Source: Actinophytocola sp044466355 (GTDB lineage Bacteria > Actinomycetota > Actinomycetes > Mycobacteriales > Pseudonocardiaceae). Taken from it: a stretch of DNA of 64,000 bases. Position numbers and translations under genes: made by a program. Each line of letters begins with the position of its first letter. Position 1 is the stretch's first letter. This document shows, piece after piece, positions 1 through 7,813 of the stretch. A model generated the notes under the pieces. That model was not told the DNA's origin. It searched no databases and was given only the letters and a program-made list of their open reading frames with translations. The DNA lies in contig NZ_JBITMQ010000007.1 of NCBI RefSeq assembly GCF_044466355.1, positions 1 through 64,000 on the forward strand. Direction: 5' to 3'.

Positions 1-1
1 T

Positions 2-73
2 CGATCTACCGGAGACCTCTCCTATTTGATCAACGACACGCCGGAACAGGCCACACCCGAAGCCATCAGCTGA
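2..73 (+). CDS. C-terminal end of a truncated unknown protein
   Basis: One frame is open from the window edge to a TGA at 71-73 and gives a 23-residue tail ending TPEAIS. Sixteen of 23 third positions are G or C, which suits a real gene in this genome. The fragment has no recognisable domain. It may simply be chance reading frame; the sequence to the left is needed to decide. Confidence 0.3.
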   Translation, partial: RSTGDLSYLINDTPEQATPEAIS

Positions 74-206
74 TCCACTTCGATACAGGCCCTAGACCAT
101 CCGGGTGGCGGGTGTGACGGGGAGGTCCCACTCGTCACCCAGAGGTCGTACCTTGTGCACCATGCGGTCCCGTCAGGGTGCCGCGGGACAACTGGGGGGT
201 GGTCCG

Positions 207-2324
207 ATGGCAGCGGAGCATCCGTCCGTCGCACGGTTCTGCCTGCTCGGACCCGTGCAGCTGGTGGTCGGCGAACGGGCGGTGCCGCTGGGCGGTGCCG
301 GCATGCGTGGCGTTCTCGCCATGCTGTTGCTCGAACCCAACCAGGTCGTGCCGCTGGACCGGATCGTGGACGTCCTGTGGGCGCACGAACCACCCCCGAG
401 CGCGCGGACGATGGTGCAGGGCTACGTGTCCCGCCTGCGCCAGCGGATCGCGGAGGCCGACGTCAACGCGCTCATCGTGACCACACCCCCGGGCTACCGG
501 CTGGTCGTCGACGAGTCGCTGATCGATGTGACGGTCGCGCGGTCGCTGCTCGGGAAGGCCCGTGAACAGCCCCCTGCCCGGCGGGCCGAGCTGCTGCGGG
601 AGGCGAACGCGCTGTGGCGCGGTCCCGCCCTCGCCGACCTCGGCGGCCGGGTGACGGCGCCGGAGCTGACCGAACTGCGCCTCGCCATCCTCGAAGCCCT
701 GTACGACGCGCAGCTGGAACTGGGCCGCCACCACGAGATGATCGGCGAGCTGACGCAGCTGATCGACGCGCAGCCGTTCCGCGAGCGCCTCGTCGCGCAG
801 CTCATGCTGGCCCTGTACCGGGCGAACCGGCGGGCCACCGCGCTCGACGTTTACCAGAAGTTCGCGCACCGGGCGGCCGAGGAGCTGGGCATGGACCCCG
901 GCCCGCAGCTGCGTGAGCTGCACGCCCGGGTGCTGCGCGACGACTCGAGCCTGCTCGAGCCGTCGCCGGAACCGGTGCTCACCCCGAAGGTCGGGGTGCT
1001 GGTGCCCGCACAGCTGCCGAGGGCGCCGTCCGGGTTCGCGGGCCGGGACGAGGAACTCGACTGGCTCACCGGGCTTCTGCCACCGGGCGAGACCGCGGCG
1101 ATCGGCCTGCTGGCCGGGCCCGCGGGCGTTGGCAAGACCGCGCTCGCCGTGCTGTGGGCACACCGGGTGGCGGCGGCGTTCCCCGACGGACAGCTGTTCG
1201 CGAGCCTGCGCGGCTTCGACCCGCAGCACACGCCGGTGCGGGCTGCGGACGTGCTCACCCAGTTCCTGCTCGCGCTCGGCGTCGGCGTCGACGACGTGCC
1301 GTTCGAACTCGACGACCGGGCCGCGCTGTACCGGTCGATCCTCGCGGACCGCCGGGTGCTGGTGGTGCTCGACGACGCCCGTGACGCCGAGCAGGTCCAC
1401 CCGCTGCTGCCCGCCGCGTCGTCGTCGTTCGTGCTGGTGACCTCGCGGATCCGGATGGACGGGCTGGTCGCGCGGACCGGGGCGAAGATGCTGTCGCTCG
1501 GCACGCTCGCCGCCGACGCCGCGGAGCGGTTGATCGAGCTCATGGCCGGGACGCCCGCGCACAGCAGGGACCGGGAACAGCGCCGCAAGCTCGCCCGGCT
1601 GTGCGGGCACCTGCCGCTCGCCCTGCGCATCGCGGCGGCGCGGCTCGCCGCCAATCCACAGTGGACGGTCACGGACCTGGTGGAGGAGCTGACCGACGAG
1701 CGGTCCCGGCTCGGCGCGCTCGACACCGAGGACGTGGACACGAGCGTGCGCGCCGCGCTCGACGTCACCTACCGCAGCCTGCGGTCCGAGCCGGCCGAGA
1801 TCGTGCGGCACCTCGGGCTCTTCCCCGGCACGCGGATCGGGCCCGGGCCGGTCGCCGCGCTCCGCGACGGTGACGTCGACGAGTGCAGGCGCGTGCTGCG
1901 TGCGCTCGCCGCGTCCTTCGTGGTCACCGAGACCAGTCGTGACGTGTTCCTCATGCACGACCTGGTCCGGTTGCACGCGTCCGAGCGCGCGGAAGCCGAG
2001 ATGTCCGAAGTGGACAGAGCGGCTGCGGTGCGGCGGCTGCGGCGGTACTACCTGGCAGGCGCCCGGACCGCGCGGGAGTTGCTGCGGCCCGACGGTGGCC
2101 CGCTGCCGGAGGGGCCCGGCCCGGTGATGACCACCGCCGAGGAGGCCGTCGACTGGATCGACAAGGAGTGGGCGAACCTGCTGGCCGTGGTCGAGGCGGG
2201 TGCGGACGGGACGGACGGCGACGACGAGCTGGTCGCGCTCGCGCGCCTCGCCGCGGAGTTTTCCGAGGGTACGCGGGCTCTGGGACCCGCCGCGTTGAGC
2301 CGGTTGGTCCGTCTGGTCGTCTAG
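207..2324 (+). CDS. AfsR/SARP-family transcriptional regulator with NB-ARC ATPase, C-terminally short
   Basis: The protein begins with a winged-helix OmpR-type DNA-binding domain (about residues 5-100), followed by a bacterial transcriptional activation domain (about 105-250). An NB-ARC/STAND NTPase comes next, with Walker A GPAGVGKT near residue 305 and a hydrophobic VLVVLDDA Walker B. Such proteins activate secondary-metabolite or developmental genes in response to signals sensed by the NTPase module. ATG 207 is preferred because it follows a G-rich Shine-Dalgarno (ggggggt) and the winged helix starts at once; in-frame starts at 105 and 162 lack this. AfsR homologues usually run to about 1000 residues with C-terminal TPRs. 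This one stops at about 705, just after the winged-helix region beyond the NTPase, and no other frame downstream resumes a TPR. Confidence 0.85.
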   Translation: MAAEHPSVARFCLLGPVQLVVGERAVPLGGAGMRGVLAMLLLEPNQVVPLDRIVDVLWAHEPPPSARTMVQGYVSRLRQRIAEADVNALIVTTPPGYRLVVDESLIDVTVARSLLGKAREQPPARRAELLREANALWRGPALADLGGRVTAPELTELRLAILEALYDAQLELGRHHEMIGELTQLIDAQPFRERLVAQLMLALYRANRRATALDVYQKFAHRAAEELGMDPGPQLRELHARVLRDDSSLLEPSPEPVLTPKVGVLVPAQLPRAPSGFAGRDEELDWLTGLLPPGETAAIGLLAGPAGVGKTALAVLWAHRVAAAFPDGQLFASLRGFDPQHTPVRAADVLTQFLLALGVGVDDVPFELDDRAALYRSILADRRVLVVLDDARDAEQVHPLLPAASSSFVLVTSRIRMDGLVARTGAKMLSLGTLAADAAERLIELMAGTPAHSRDREQRRKLARLCGHLPLALRIAAARLAANPQWTVTDLVEELTDERSRLGALDTEDVDTSVRAALDVTYRSLRSEPAEIVRHLGLFPGTRIGPGPVAALRDGDVDECRRVLRALAASFVVTETSRDVFLMHDLVRLHASERAEAEMSEVDRAAAVRRLRRYYLAGARTARELLRPDGGPLPEGPGPVMTTAEEAVDWIDKEWANLLAVVEAGADGTDGDDELVALARLAAEFSEGTRALGPAALSRLVRLVV

Positions 2325-2384
2325 GTTGGGCCCGCGTTTAGCGAGGAGTTAGTCGTTTCGGGCGATCAAGTGGCAGGCTGCGCG

Positions 2385-2425
2385 CCGAGTGCTCGACGTC
2401 CCGGAGCCTGACCGTGAGCACTCGG
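2385..2425. repeat. 10-bp inverted repeat between convergent genes
   Basis: Arms ccgagtgctc (2385-2394) and gagcactcgg (2416-2425) are perfect complements separated by 21 bases. The repeat lies between the end of the AfsR-like gene and the bidirectional terminator. It could be a secondary terminator for the plus-strand gene; there is no T tract. Confidence 0.45.
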
Positions 2426-2454
2426 GCGGCGCTACCAACGTGGGGGTGTGCTGC

Positions 2455-2508
2455 CCAAGCAAACCGGCCGACACTGTTTGGGGGAACGGTGTCGGCCGGT
2501 GTGCTTGG
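2455..2508. terminator. Bidirectional hairpin terminator
   Basis: Arms of 20 bp (2455-2474 and 2489-2508) pair with a single mismatch around a 14-base loop. It sits between the convergent AfsR-like and GDSL hydrolase genes, 8 bases from the stop codon of the latter. No run of T follows, as is usual in high-GC actinobacteria. Confidence 0.75.
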
Positions 2509-2515
2509 GAGAGCG

Positions 2516-3316
2516 TCACACGCGGGCGCTGTTCTTGCCGGTGCCTGTCGGCAGGGGAAGCGGGGACAGTTCGGGCCGCTTGGGCGCGAGTCCGTCCCCC
2601 ATGGACTCGCCGCGCAGGTGCCTGCGCACCCACGGCAGCAGGTGTGTGCGGGTCCACGCGAGGTCCGCCTGCCGGGACCGCAGCCACGGCGTCGGCTCGA
2701 CCGGCGGCCACGGCTCGCGCCAGTCCTCGGTCACGGGCACACCGAGCACCTCGGCCGTACGCAGCGCGATCCGGTGGTGACCCTCCGGCGAGAAGTGCAA
2801 CCGGTCGTCGCTCCAGGAGCGGACGTCCACGAGCGGCTTCATGGCCCACAGGTCGACGATCATCGTGCCGTGCCGGTCGGCGATGGCACGCAGGTTCGCG
2901 TTGTAGATCGCGACCTTGGGCCGTACCCGCCGCACCACCGGCTGGCTGCGCGGGTCCGGACCGGTGAAGATGACGACCTCGCAGCCCGCGGCCCGCAGGG
3001 CCACGATGGCCTGTTCGTACTCCTCGGCGAGCGCGTCGACGTCGCTGCCGGGCACGATCAGGTCGTTGCCACCCGCGCACATCGTGACCAGGTCGGGCTT
3101 CACCTCGACGGCGATCGGCACCTGCTCGTCGATGATCTCCCGCAGCATCTTCCCGCGCAGCGCCAGGTTCGCGTACCGGAAGTCGCGGTCGCGCTCCGCG
3201 AGCGTCGCGGCCAGCCGGTCGGCCCACCCCACGTAGCTGCCGTCCGGTGCCTCGTCGCTCAGTCCCTCGGTGAAGCTGTCCCCAACAGCAACCCAGCTCT
3301 TCCACTTCCGCCCCAC
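2516..3316 (-). CDS. SGNH/GDSL-family hydrolase
   Basis: This is a cytosolic SGNH hydrolase of about 266 residues, a family of esterases and lipases with a flavodoxin-like fold. Block I is GDSF near residue 13 with the nucleophile Ser. Block III is the GGND motif near 85, and block V is the D-x-x-H pair in DRLHF near 182. The tail after residue 200 is Arg/Trp-rich. The GTG at 3316 lies 8-9 bases after a gggagggg Shine-Dalgarno; the longer GTG at 3325 would overlap it. The substrate cannot be told from sequence. The gene ends at a strong hairpin shared with the AfsR-like gene. Confidence 0.85.
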   Translation of the reverse strand: MGRKWKSWVAVGDSFTEGLSDEAPDGSYVGWADRLAATLAERDRDFRYANLALRGKMLREIIDEQVPIAVEVKPDLVTMCAGGNDLIVPGSDVDALAEEYEQAIVALRAAGCEVVIFTGPDPRSQPVVRRVRPKVAIYNANLRAIADRHGTMIVDLWAMKPLVDVRSWSDDRLHFSPEGHHRIALRTAEVLGVPVTEDWREPWPPVEPTPWLRSRQADLAWTRTHLLPWVRRHLRGESMGDGLAPKRPELSPLPLPTGTGKNSARV

Positions 3317-3504
3317 GGCGACCACCCCTCCCTAGTGCGCGCCCTTCGTTATATCTCCTAATCCGCCAGGATGCCGCTTGATTCCCGACCTACGCCACCG
3401 TCGGTTTGCCGTGTTCGCGGACGGCTGCGCAGCGTGATCGGACGACGTCGGTTCCGGCGTCCGTCCCGCCGTTCGCCGTCGACTGTCCAATTCGGACCAA
3501 CGGG

Positions 3505-4194
3505 TCAGGCGGGCAGGAGGAACAGGCCCGTGACCGCGCCGTCGTCGTCGAACGACACCCGGCCGGTCAGCTCATTCGCCTCGCAGTACAGCGGCACGTC
3601 GACAACGGTGTACCCGCCGACGCGCAACGTCGCCGGTTCGCCCATCCGCTCGTGCGCGCCGAACGTGCCGACCACCTGGGCCCAGGCGTCGGCGATCCGG
3701 TCCGTGGTCAGCTCGGCGGCCATCCGCGCGTCGAAGTCGCGGCCGACCTCGGCCCACCGTCCCGCGACGAGGTCGGCGAGCAGGGTGATCGCCTTCTCGG
3801 CCGCGCCCGGCAGCGGTTCGTCGGAGCCGGTCGTGTCCGTTCCCGTGCGCGGGTCGACCGGACGGCCGAAGCGCTGGAAGGCCGCCTGGCGGGAGGTGTC
3901 GAGCACGTCGCCGATCTCCTGCCAGGTGCGGCCCGACGCCCTGGCTTCGTCGACCGCCCGCCGCAACGCGTTCTCCGCGTCACGGGCCTGTCCGAGGGCC
4001 TCGGCCACCGCCGTGAGACCGTCGTCAACGTAACCTTGACGCGTTTCGAGGGTCAGGCCGTGCTTGGCGCGCTGCCGCCGAGCAGCGCTGCGGCACGTCG
4101 CGTCGCAGTACTGCTTGATCCGGCCTTTCCCTTGCTGTCTGGGAAGGCTGCGACCACAGTTGCGGCAGGTGTGCGGATCGTCGACGTTGGCCAT
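3505..4194 (-). CDS. Zinc-motif/HTH protein with C-terminal DUF3887-like domain
   Basis: The 229-residue protein opens with a Cys cluster (CRNCGR and YCDATCR, residues 10-35) typical of a small zinc ribbon. A helix-turn-helix-like stretch follows (about 85-115, TWQEIGDVLDTSRQAAFQRF). The C-terminal 100 residues resemble DUF3887, an NTF2-like fold often attached to HTH regulators in actinobacteria. It is probably a DNA-binding regulator with a small ligand-binding or dimerising domain. It is transcribed divergently from the DUF3159 gene, sharing a 100-bp intergenic region that contains an iron-box-like sequence. Confidence 0.65.
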   Translation of the reverse strand: MANVDDPHTCRNCGRSLPRQQGKGRIKQYCDATCRSAARRQRAKHGLTLETRQGYVDDGLTAVAEALGQARDAENALRRAVDEARASGRTWQEIGDVLDTSRQAAFQRFGRPVDPRTGTDTTGSDEPLPGAAEKAITLLADLVAGRWAEVGRDFDARMAAELTTDRIADAWAQVVGTFGAHERMGEPATLRVGGYTVVDVPLYCEANELTGRVSFDDDGAVTGLFLLPA

Positions 4195-4248
4195 GCTTCT
4201 TTTCCGTGCCTGTCAGCCGTGCACGTAATTCTAAAACGTGCTGTCAAC

Positions 4249-4267
4249 TGAGGTTAGGGTGGCCTAA
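4249..4267. promoter_or_regulatory. DtxR/IdeR-like iron box
   Basis: Fifteen of 19 positions match the iron-box consensus used by DmdR1/IdeR-type repressors, including AGGTTAGG on the left and CCTAA on the right. It lies 28 bases upstream of the GTG start of the DUF3159 gene, where a bound repressor would block initiation. Recognition is by pattern only. Confidence 0.5.
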
Positions 4268-4295
4268 CTGATTCGGGATGAGGCAGGCTTGACAC

Positions 4296-4943
4296 GTGAC
4301 AGACCAGCCGACCGAGACGCGCGACCAGTCGCTCCGGGAACTGCTGGGTGGGCGCCGGGGGGCCGTCGACGCGAGCATCCCGCCCGCGGTGTTCGTCGTC
4401 GCCTGGCTGGTGAGTGGCCGCTCGATCGGCTGGGCGGCCGCGGCGGCGATCGTGGCGGGCGTGGCCGTGGGGATCTGGCGCCTGGCCCGGGGGAAGCGGG
4501 TGACGGCGTCGGTGGCGAGCGTGGCGGCGGTGTCGCTGGCCGCGTTCGTGGCACTGCGGACCGGGCGGGCGGAGGACTTCTTCCTCATCCAGCTGTTGTC
4601 GAACGTGGCGAGCGCGCTGGCGTGGGCGCTGAGCATCCTCATCCGGTGGCCGCTGCTCGGCGTCGTGGTCGGGCTCGTGCTCGGGCAGAAGACCCGGTGG
4701 CGACGGGACCCCGACCTGGTCCGTGCGTACGGGAACGCGAGCTGGGTGTGGGTGCTCGGCCAGTACACCGTGCGCGTGGTGGTGTTCGGCCTGCTGTGGT
4801 GGTCGGGCTGGGTGGTCGCCCTGGGCGTGGCCCGGGTCGTGCTGAGCTGGCCACTGGTGGCGGCGACACTGGCCGCGAGCGCGGTGGTCCTCCGCAAATC
4901 CCTCCCACAAACCCACCCGGGCCTCCGCCACCCCCGCCCCTAA
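4296..4943 (+). CDS. DUF3159 integral membrane protein
   Basis: The 215-residue protein has the DUF3159 signature near its start (ELLGGRRGAVDASIPPAVF, residues 13-31). About five to six hydrophobic helices span the rest. DUF3159 proteins are actinobacterial inner-membrane proteins of unknown function. The start is GTG at 4296, with a weak Shine-Dalgarno (gaggca) 13 bases upstream. The iron-box-like site just upstream suggests repression under iron sufficiency, so a role in iron or metal homeostasis is possible but only inferred. The gene ends at the first large intergenic palindrome. Confidence 0.8.
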   Translation: MTDQPTETRDQSLRELLGGRRGAVDASIPPAVFVVAWLVSGRSIGWAAAAAIVAGVAVGIWRLARGKRVTASVASVAAVSLAAFVALRTGRAEDFFLIQLLSNVASALAWALSILIRWPLLGVVVGLVLGQKTRWRRDPDLVRAYGNASWVWVLGQYTVRVVVFGLLWWSGWVVALGVARVVLSWPLVAATLAASAVVLRKSLPQTHPGLRHPRP

Positions 4944-4946
4944 CCC

Positions 4947-5220
4947 CGCGAGTCGCGTTCCCAGGCACACCGAGTTGTGGGGGGGGGGGGGGGGGGGGCG
5001 GGGGGGGCCCCCCCCCGAAACGCGCGCGGCAGGGCGCGCCCGCGCCCGCGACGCGCGGGTCGGACCCGGTNNNNNNNNNNGACCCCCACCGCCCTCTCAC
5101 CCGGGAATCCCCCTAAACATCCTCTAGTTTGCGCGTTTTCGCCCCCCCCCCCCCCCCCCCCCCCCCCACAACTCGGTGTGTTCGCGCGCGCGACTCGCTA
5201 TGTCTGGGGGCGCGACTCGC
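4947..5220. repeat. Convergent-junction palindromic repeat, copy 1 (damaged or poorly assembled core)
   Basis: The left arm has cgcgagtcgcg (4947-4957) and ACCGAGTTGT-like sequence (4969-4978). The right arm has acaactcggtgtg (5168-5180) and two cgcgactcgc motifs up to 5220. The core is a 20-base G run from 4979, a 26-base C run at 5142-5167 and an N gap between them. This differs from the clean hairpin cores of the other three copies and looks like a failed assembly across a strong hairpin. The repeat separates the convergent DUF3159 and sugar kinase genes and supplies the kinase stop codon. Confidence 0.85.
5071..5080. other. Assembly gap (10 N) within repeat copy 1
   Basis: Ten undetermined bases lie between two low-complexity GC stretches inside the first palindromic repeat. 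Sequence between about 4979 and 5167 should not be trusted. Confidence 0.98.
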
Positions 5221-6151
5221 GGGGGGTGGGGTGGGGGGTGGTTGGGCCCCACGCTTCCAGGGCTGCCAGCCACGCCGCGCCTGCCGCGCCGTCGCTGGCG
5301 TACCGGACCTCCGCCTCGGCTGACAGGCGTTCCCGTAGCGCTACGCCTACCGGGCTTGACGGGCCGATCACGCTGCCCGCCAGCACGACCGGGGTCGTCT
5401 CGTCCGGGGTGCGGGCCATCGCCGCCTGCTCGGCCAGCAGCCGGGCCGCGTCCGCGACGATGTCCGCCGCGGCCGGGTCGGCCGCCGCCAGGTCGCTCAC
5501 CAGCGACGCGAACCGGGCCAGCCGGATCGGCGGCTCCGCGTTCGCCGACGTGATCAACCTGCTCAGGGCGAGCCGCCGGTCGCCGACGTCGCCCACCGTC
5601 TCCTTCAGCACCGCCTCCGCCAGCAGGCCGAGCGGCGCCGTGCTCTGCAGCACCGACAGCGTCGACCGGACCGCCTGCCTGCCGATCCAGAACGCCGAGC
5701 CCTCGTCGCCGAGCAGCCAGCCCCAGCCGCCGCGCCAGGACTCCTTGCGCCTGCCGACGATCCGCGCCGCGACCGAGCCCGTGCCACCGATGAGCACGGT
5801 CCCGTCCGGTGCCGACGTCGCCGACGCGAACGCGACCTCCGCGTCCGACACGACGTCGATCCGGCACGTCACGCCCACCTCGCGCAGCGCGGCCTCGAAG
5901 ATCGCCAGGATCGCGGGGTCGGAGAACTTGCTCTCCCCGGCCAGCCCGAGCAGGCAGCTCACCACGTCCGCGCCCGTGGGCACGGCCGCCGCCACCGCCT
6001 CCGCCACGCGGCCGGCCGCCACCTCGGGTGGGTGCGAGTTCGGGTTGCCGCCGCCCGACGCGCCGCGCCCGGCCACGCGCCCGTCGGCGTGCACGGCCAG
6101 CGCACGGCTCGACGTGCCACCGATGTCCACGCCGACCGCCACGTCCGTCAT
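5198..6151 (-). CDS. BadF/BadG-type N-acetylglucosamine kinase-like ATPase
   Basis: The 317-residue protein has the ASKHA fold. The phosphate-1 motif is VGVDIGGTSSRALAV near the N-terminus. A GGTGSVAARI phosphate-2 loop lies near 120, followed by GDEGSAFWIG, typical of the BadF/BadG/BcrA ATPase family that includes GlcNAc kinase. Its probable reaction is ATP-dependent phosphorylation of GlcNAc or a related aminosugar, feeding the SIS-domain deaminase encoded in the same operon. Its ATG overlaps the HxlR gene stop by 4 bases. The last eight residues (PRESRPQT) and the stop codon are encoded by the palindromic repeat, so the original C-terminus may have been replaced. Confidence 0.8.
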   Translation of the reverse strand: MTDVAVGVDIGGTSSRALAVHADGRVAGRGASGGGNPNSHPPEVAAGRVAEAVAAAVPTGADVVSCLLGLAGESKFSDPAILAIFEAALREVGVTCRIDVVSDAEVAFASATSAPDGTVLIGGTGSVAARIVGRRKESWRGGWGWLLGDEGSAFWIGRQAVRSTLSVLQSTAPLGLLAEAVLKETVGDVGDRRLALSRLITSANAEPPIRLARFASLVSDLAAADPAAADIVADAARLLAEQAAMARTPDETTPVVLAGSVIGPSSPVGVALRERLSAEAEVRYASDGAAGAAWLAALEAWGPTTPHPTPRESRPQT

Positions 6152-6603
6152 GAGATCAACCCCGGTCCCGGTTCCATGGTCACGCGTTCGGCCGTCATCG
6201 GGCCGCCGCAGTCCGCGCAGTTCACGGTCGCCGTCGTGGCGGTGCCGCAGTCGTGGTGGCGTAGCAGCCGCGGCGGGCCCTCCGGGTCGGCGAGCCAGTG
6301 GTCGCCCCAGCGGATGATCGCCGCCAGCACGGGGAAGAAGTCCTGGCCCATGGTGGTCAGCGGGTACTCGTACCTGGCGGGCCGGTCCTGGTAGCGGACG
6401 CGTGCCAGCAGCCCGGCGCCGGTGAGCCGGTCGAGCCGCTCGGTCAGCGTGTTCCGCGCGATGCCGAGCTCGGCCTGGAAGCGGTCGAACCTGCGGACGC
6501 CGTTGAACGCCTCACGCAGCACCAGCAGTGTCCACTGATCCCCCAGCAGGTCCATGGTTCTCGCGATAGAACACTGCCACCGGGCGAACGACGTCCTTCG
6601 CAC
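6148..6603 (-). CDS. HxlR-family winged-helix transcriptional regulator
   Basis: This 151-residue protein has the HxlR pattern: CSIARTMDLLGDQWTLLVLREAFNGVRRF (residues 11-39, given here as a family landmark in part). A winged helix continues to about residue 100. The C-terminal part adds two Cys pairs (HDCG and CADCGG), likely a structural zinc site. HxlR proteins act as dimeric repressors or activators, often of neighbouring metabolic genes. It lies in the middle of the aminosugar operon, 21 bases after the SIS gene and overlapping the kinase by ATGA, so it probably senses a pathway intermediate or redox state. It starts at GTG 6603. Confidence 0.85.
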   Translation of the reverse strand: MRRTSFARWQCSIARTMDLLGDQWTLLVLREAFNGVRRFDRFQAELGIARNTLTERLDRLTGAGLLARVRYQDRPARYEYPLTTMGQDFFPVLAAIIRWGDHWLADPEGPPRLLRHHDCGTATTATVNCADCGGPMTAERVTMEPGPGLIS

Positions 6604-6624
6604 ACAGGAAGTCTAGGGTAACGG

Positions 6625-7653
6625 CTACAGCGTGCGAGTGACCTTGTTCAGACCGCGAGGGTTGTCGGGGTCGCCGCCGCGCGCCAGCGCCAACGCGAGC
6701 GCGAGGCGCTGCAGCGGCAGGATCTCCAGGATCGGCGCGACCTCCTCGAACGTGTCCGGCACCGCGATCCGCAGATCGGCCGCCACGTCCGGTGCCGAGG
6801 AGCCGACCGCGAGCACGGACGCGCCGCGGTCGCGCACGGTGCCGACCACGTCACGCATCGCGGTGGCGCCGAGCCCCTTGCTGGTGACCGCGACCACGCC
6901 GGTGCGGTCGTCGATCGCCGCGACCGGGCCGTGCAGCAGGTCCGCGCCGCTGTAGGAGCGGGCGCCGAGGTAGCTGGTCTCCGCGAGTTTCAGCGCGGCC
7001 TCCGCCGCGGTCGCCGAGGAGTAACCGCGGCCGGTCGTCACCACCCGTTCGATGTCGCGGAACCGGTCGACCGCGTCGTCGATCGGGGCGGCGAGGGCGG
7101 TCGCGGACAGCTCCCCGATGTCCGCGACCGCCGCACCCGTACCCCCTCGGATGGCATCCACCAGCAGGTACAGCGACAGCAGGGTCGCCGTGTACGTCTT
7201 CGTGGCCGCGACGGCCAGTTCCTCGCCCGCCCTGATGTCGACCGAGAGCTCCGCCGCGTCCGACAGCGGCGACGACGGCGTGTTGGTCACGGCGACCGTC
7301 AGCGCGCCCTGTGCCCTGGCCGCCTCGGTCGCCGCCACCAGATCGGGTGAACCGCCGCTCTGGCTGACCGACAGGTACAGGACGTCCGTGAAGTCCGGGC
7401 GCGCGCCGTAGAGGGTGGTGGTCGACGGCGACACCAGCCCGGCGGGCAGCTCCAGCAGCACCTCGATCAGGTACTTCGCGTACAGGGCCGCGTGGTCGCT
7501 GGACCCACGGGCCGCGAGCAGCGCGAACCTCGGCCTGCGCGCCGCGACCAGCCTCGCGACGGCCGCGATCTCCTCGCGCCGTGCGACCAGCGAGGAGAAC
7601 ACCGCCGGCTGCTCGGCGACCTCCGCGGTCATCCGGGCACCTGCTGCCGCCAT
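6625..7653 (-). CDS. SIS-domain aminosugar-6-phosphate deaminase/isomerase (NagB-II/GlmS-C-like)
   Basis: Two SIS domains make up this 342-residue protein. Sugar-phosphate-binding segments include ARGSSDHAA (about residue 50), SVSQSGGSPDLV (about 100) and the C-terminal catalytic-type RGLNKVTRTL. It resembles the isomerase half of GlmS and the NagB-II deaminases that convert glucosamine-6-phosphate to fructose-6-phosphate and ammonia; there is no glutaminase domain. ATG 7653 follows an aggagggg Shine-Dalgarno; an ATG 18 bases upstream has none. A DasR operator covers the promoter, so transcription should respond to GlcN-6-P through DasR. It heads an operon with the HxlR and kinase genes. Confidence 0.8.
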   Translation of the reverse strand: MAAAGARMTAEVAEQPAVFSSLVARREEIAAVARLVAARRPRFALLAARGSSDHAALYAKYLIEVLLELPAGLVSPSTTTLYGARPDFTDVLYLSVSQSGGSPDLVAATEAARAQGALTVAVTNTPSSPLSDAAELSVDIRAGEELAVAATKTYTATLLSLYLLVDAIRGGTGAAVADIGELSATALAAPIDDAVDRFRDIERVVTTGRGYSSATAAEAALKLAETSYLGARSYSGADLLHGPVAAIDDRTGVVAVTSKGLGATAMRDVVGTVRDRGASVLAVGSSAPDVAADLRIAVPDTFEEVAPILEILPLQRLALALALARGGDPDNPRGLNKVTRTL

Positions 7654-7671
7654 CGTCCCCTCCTGGTTCAT

Positions 7672-7687
7672 TAAGGTCTAGACCAAT
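7672..7687. promoter_or_regulatory. DasR-responsive element (dre)
   Basis: The core GGTCTAGACC at 7675-7684 is a perfect palindrome and matches the invariant heart of the 16-bp Streptomyces dre site; 12 of 16 positions match in the minus orientation. It lies 19 bases upstream of the SIS gene and 127 bases upstream of dasR. DasR bound here would control the SIS operon and possibly its own gene. Confidence 0.8.
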
Positions 7688-7813
7688 GATGGTAGCGCTG
7701 TAGGGTGTGCGTTCGCCACGGGTGTCACGGTATTCCCAAAAACCGAGCGGCGTGATCGCGTCGACGGCTTCGGGAAGGCATGCTGTAGCAGGGAAGTCGT
7801 TGGAGGAGGAGCC

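Noticed and set aside
135..1976. 613-residue minus-strand open frame
   Set aside because: It is antisense to the AfsR-like regulator and rich in Arg, His, Gln and Pro without any domain, a typical shadow in high-GC DNA.
2349..3305. 318-residue minus-strand frame over the GDSL hydrolase
   Set aside because: It is a different frame of the same region; only the 2516-3316 frame has the GDSF, GGND and D-x-x-H motifs.
4979..5167. G-quadruplex or biological homopolymer signal
   Set aside because: The runs flank an N gap inside a hairpin repeat whose other copies lack them, so assembly error is more likely.
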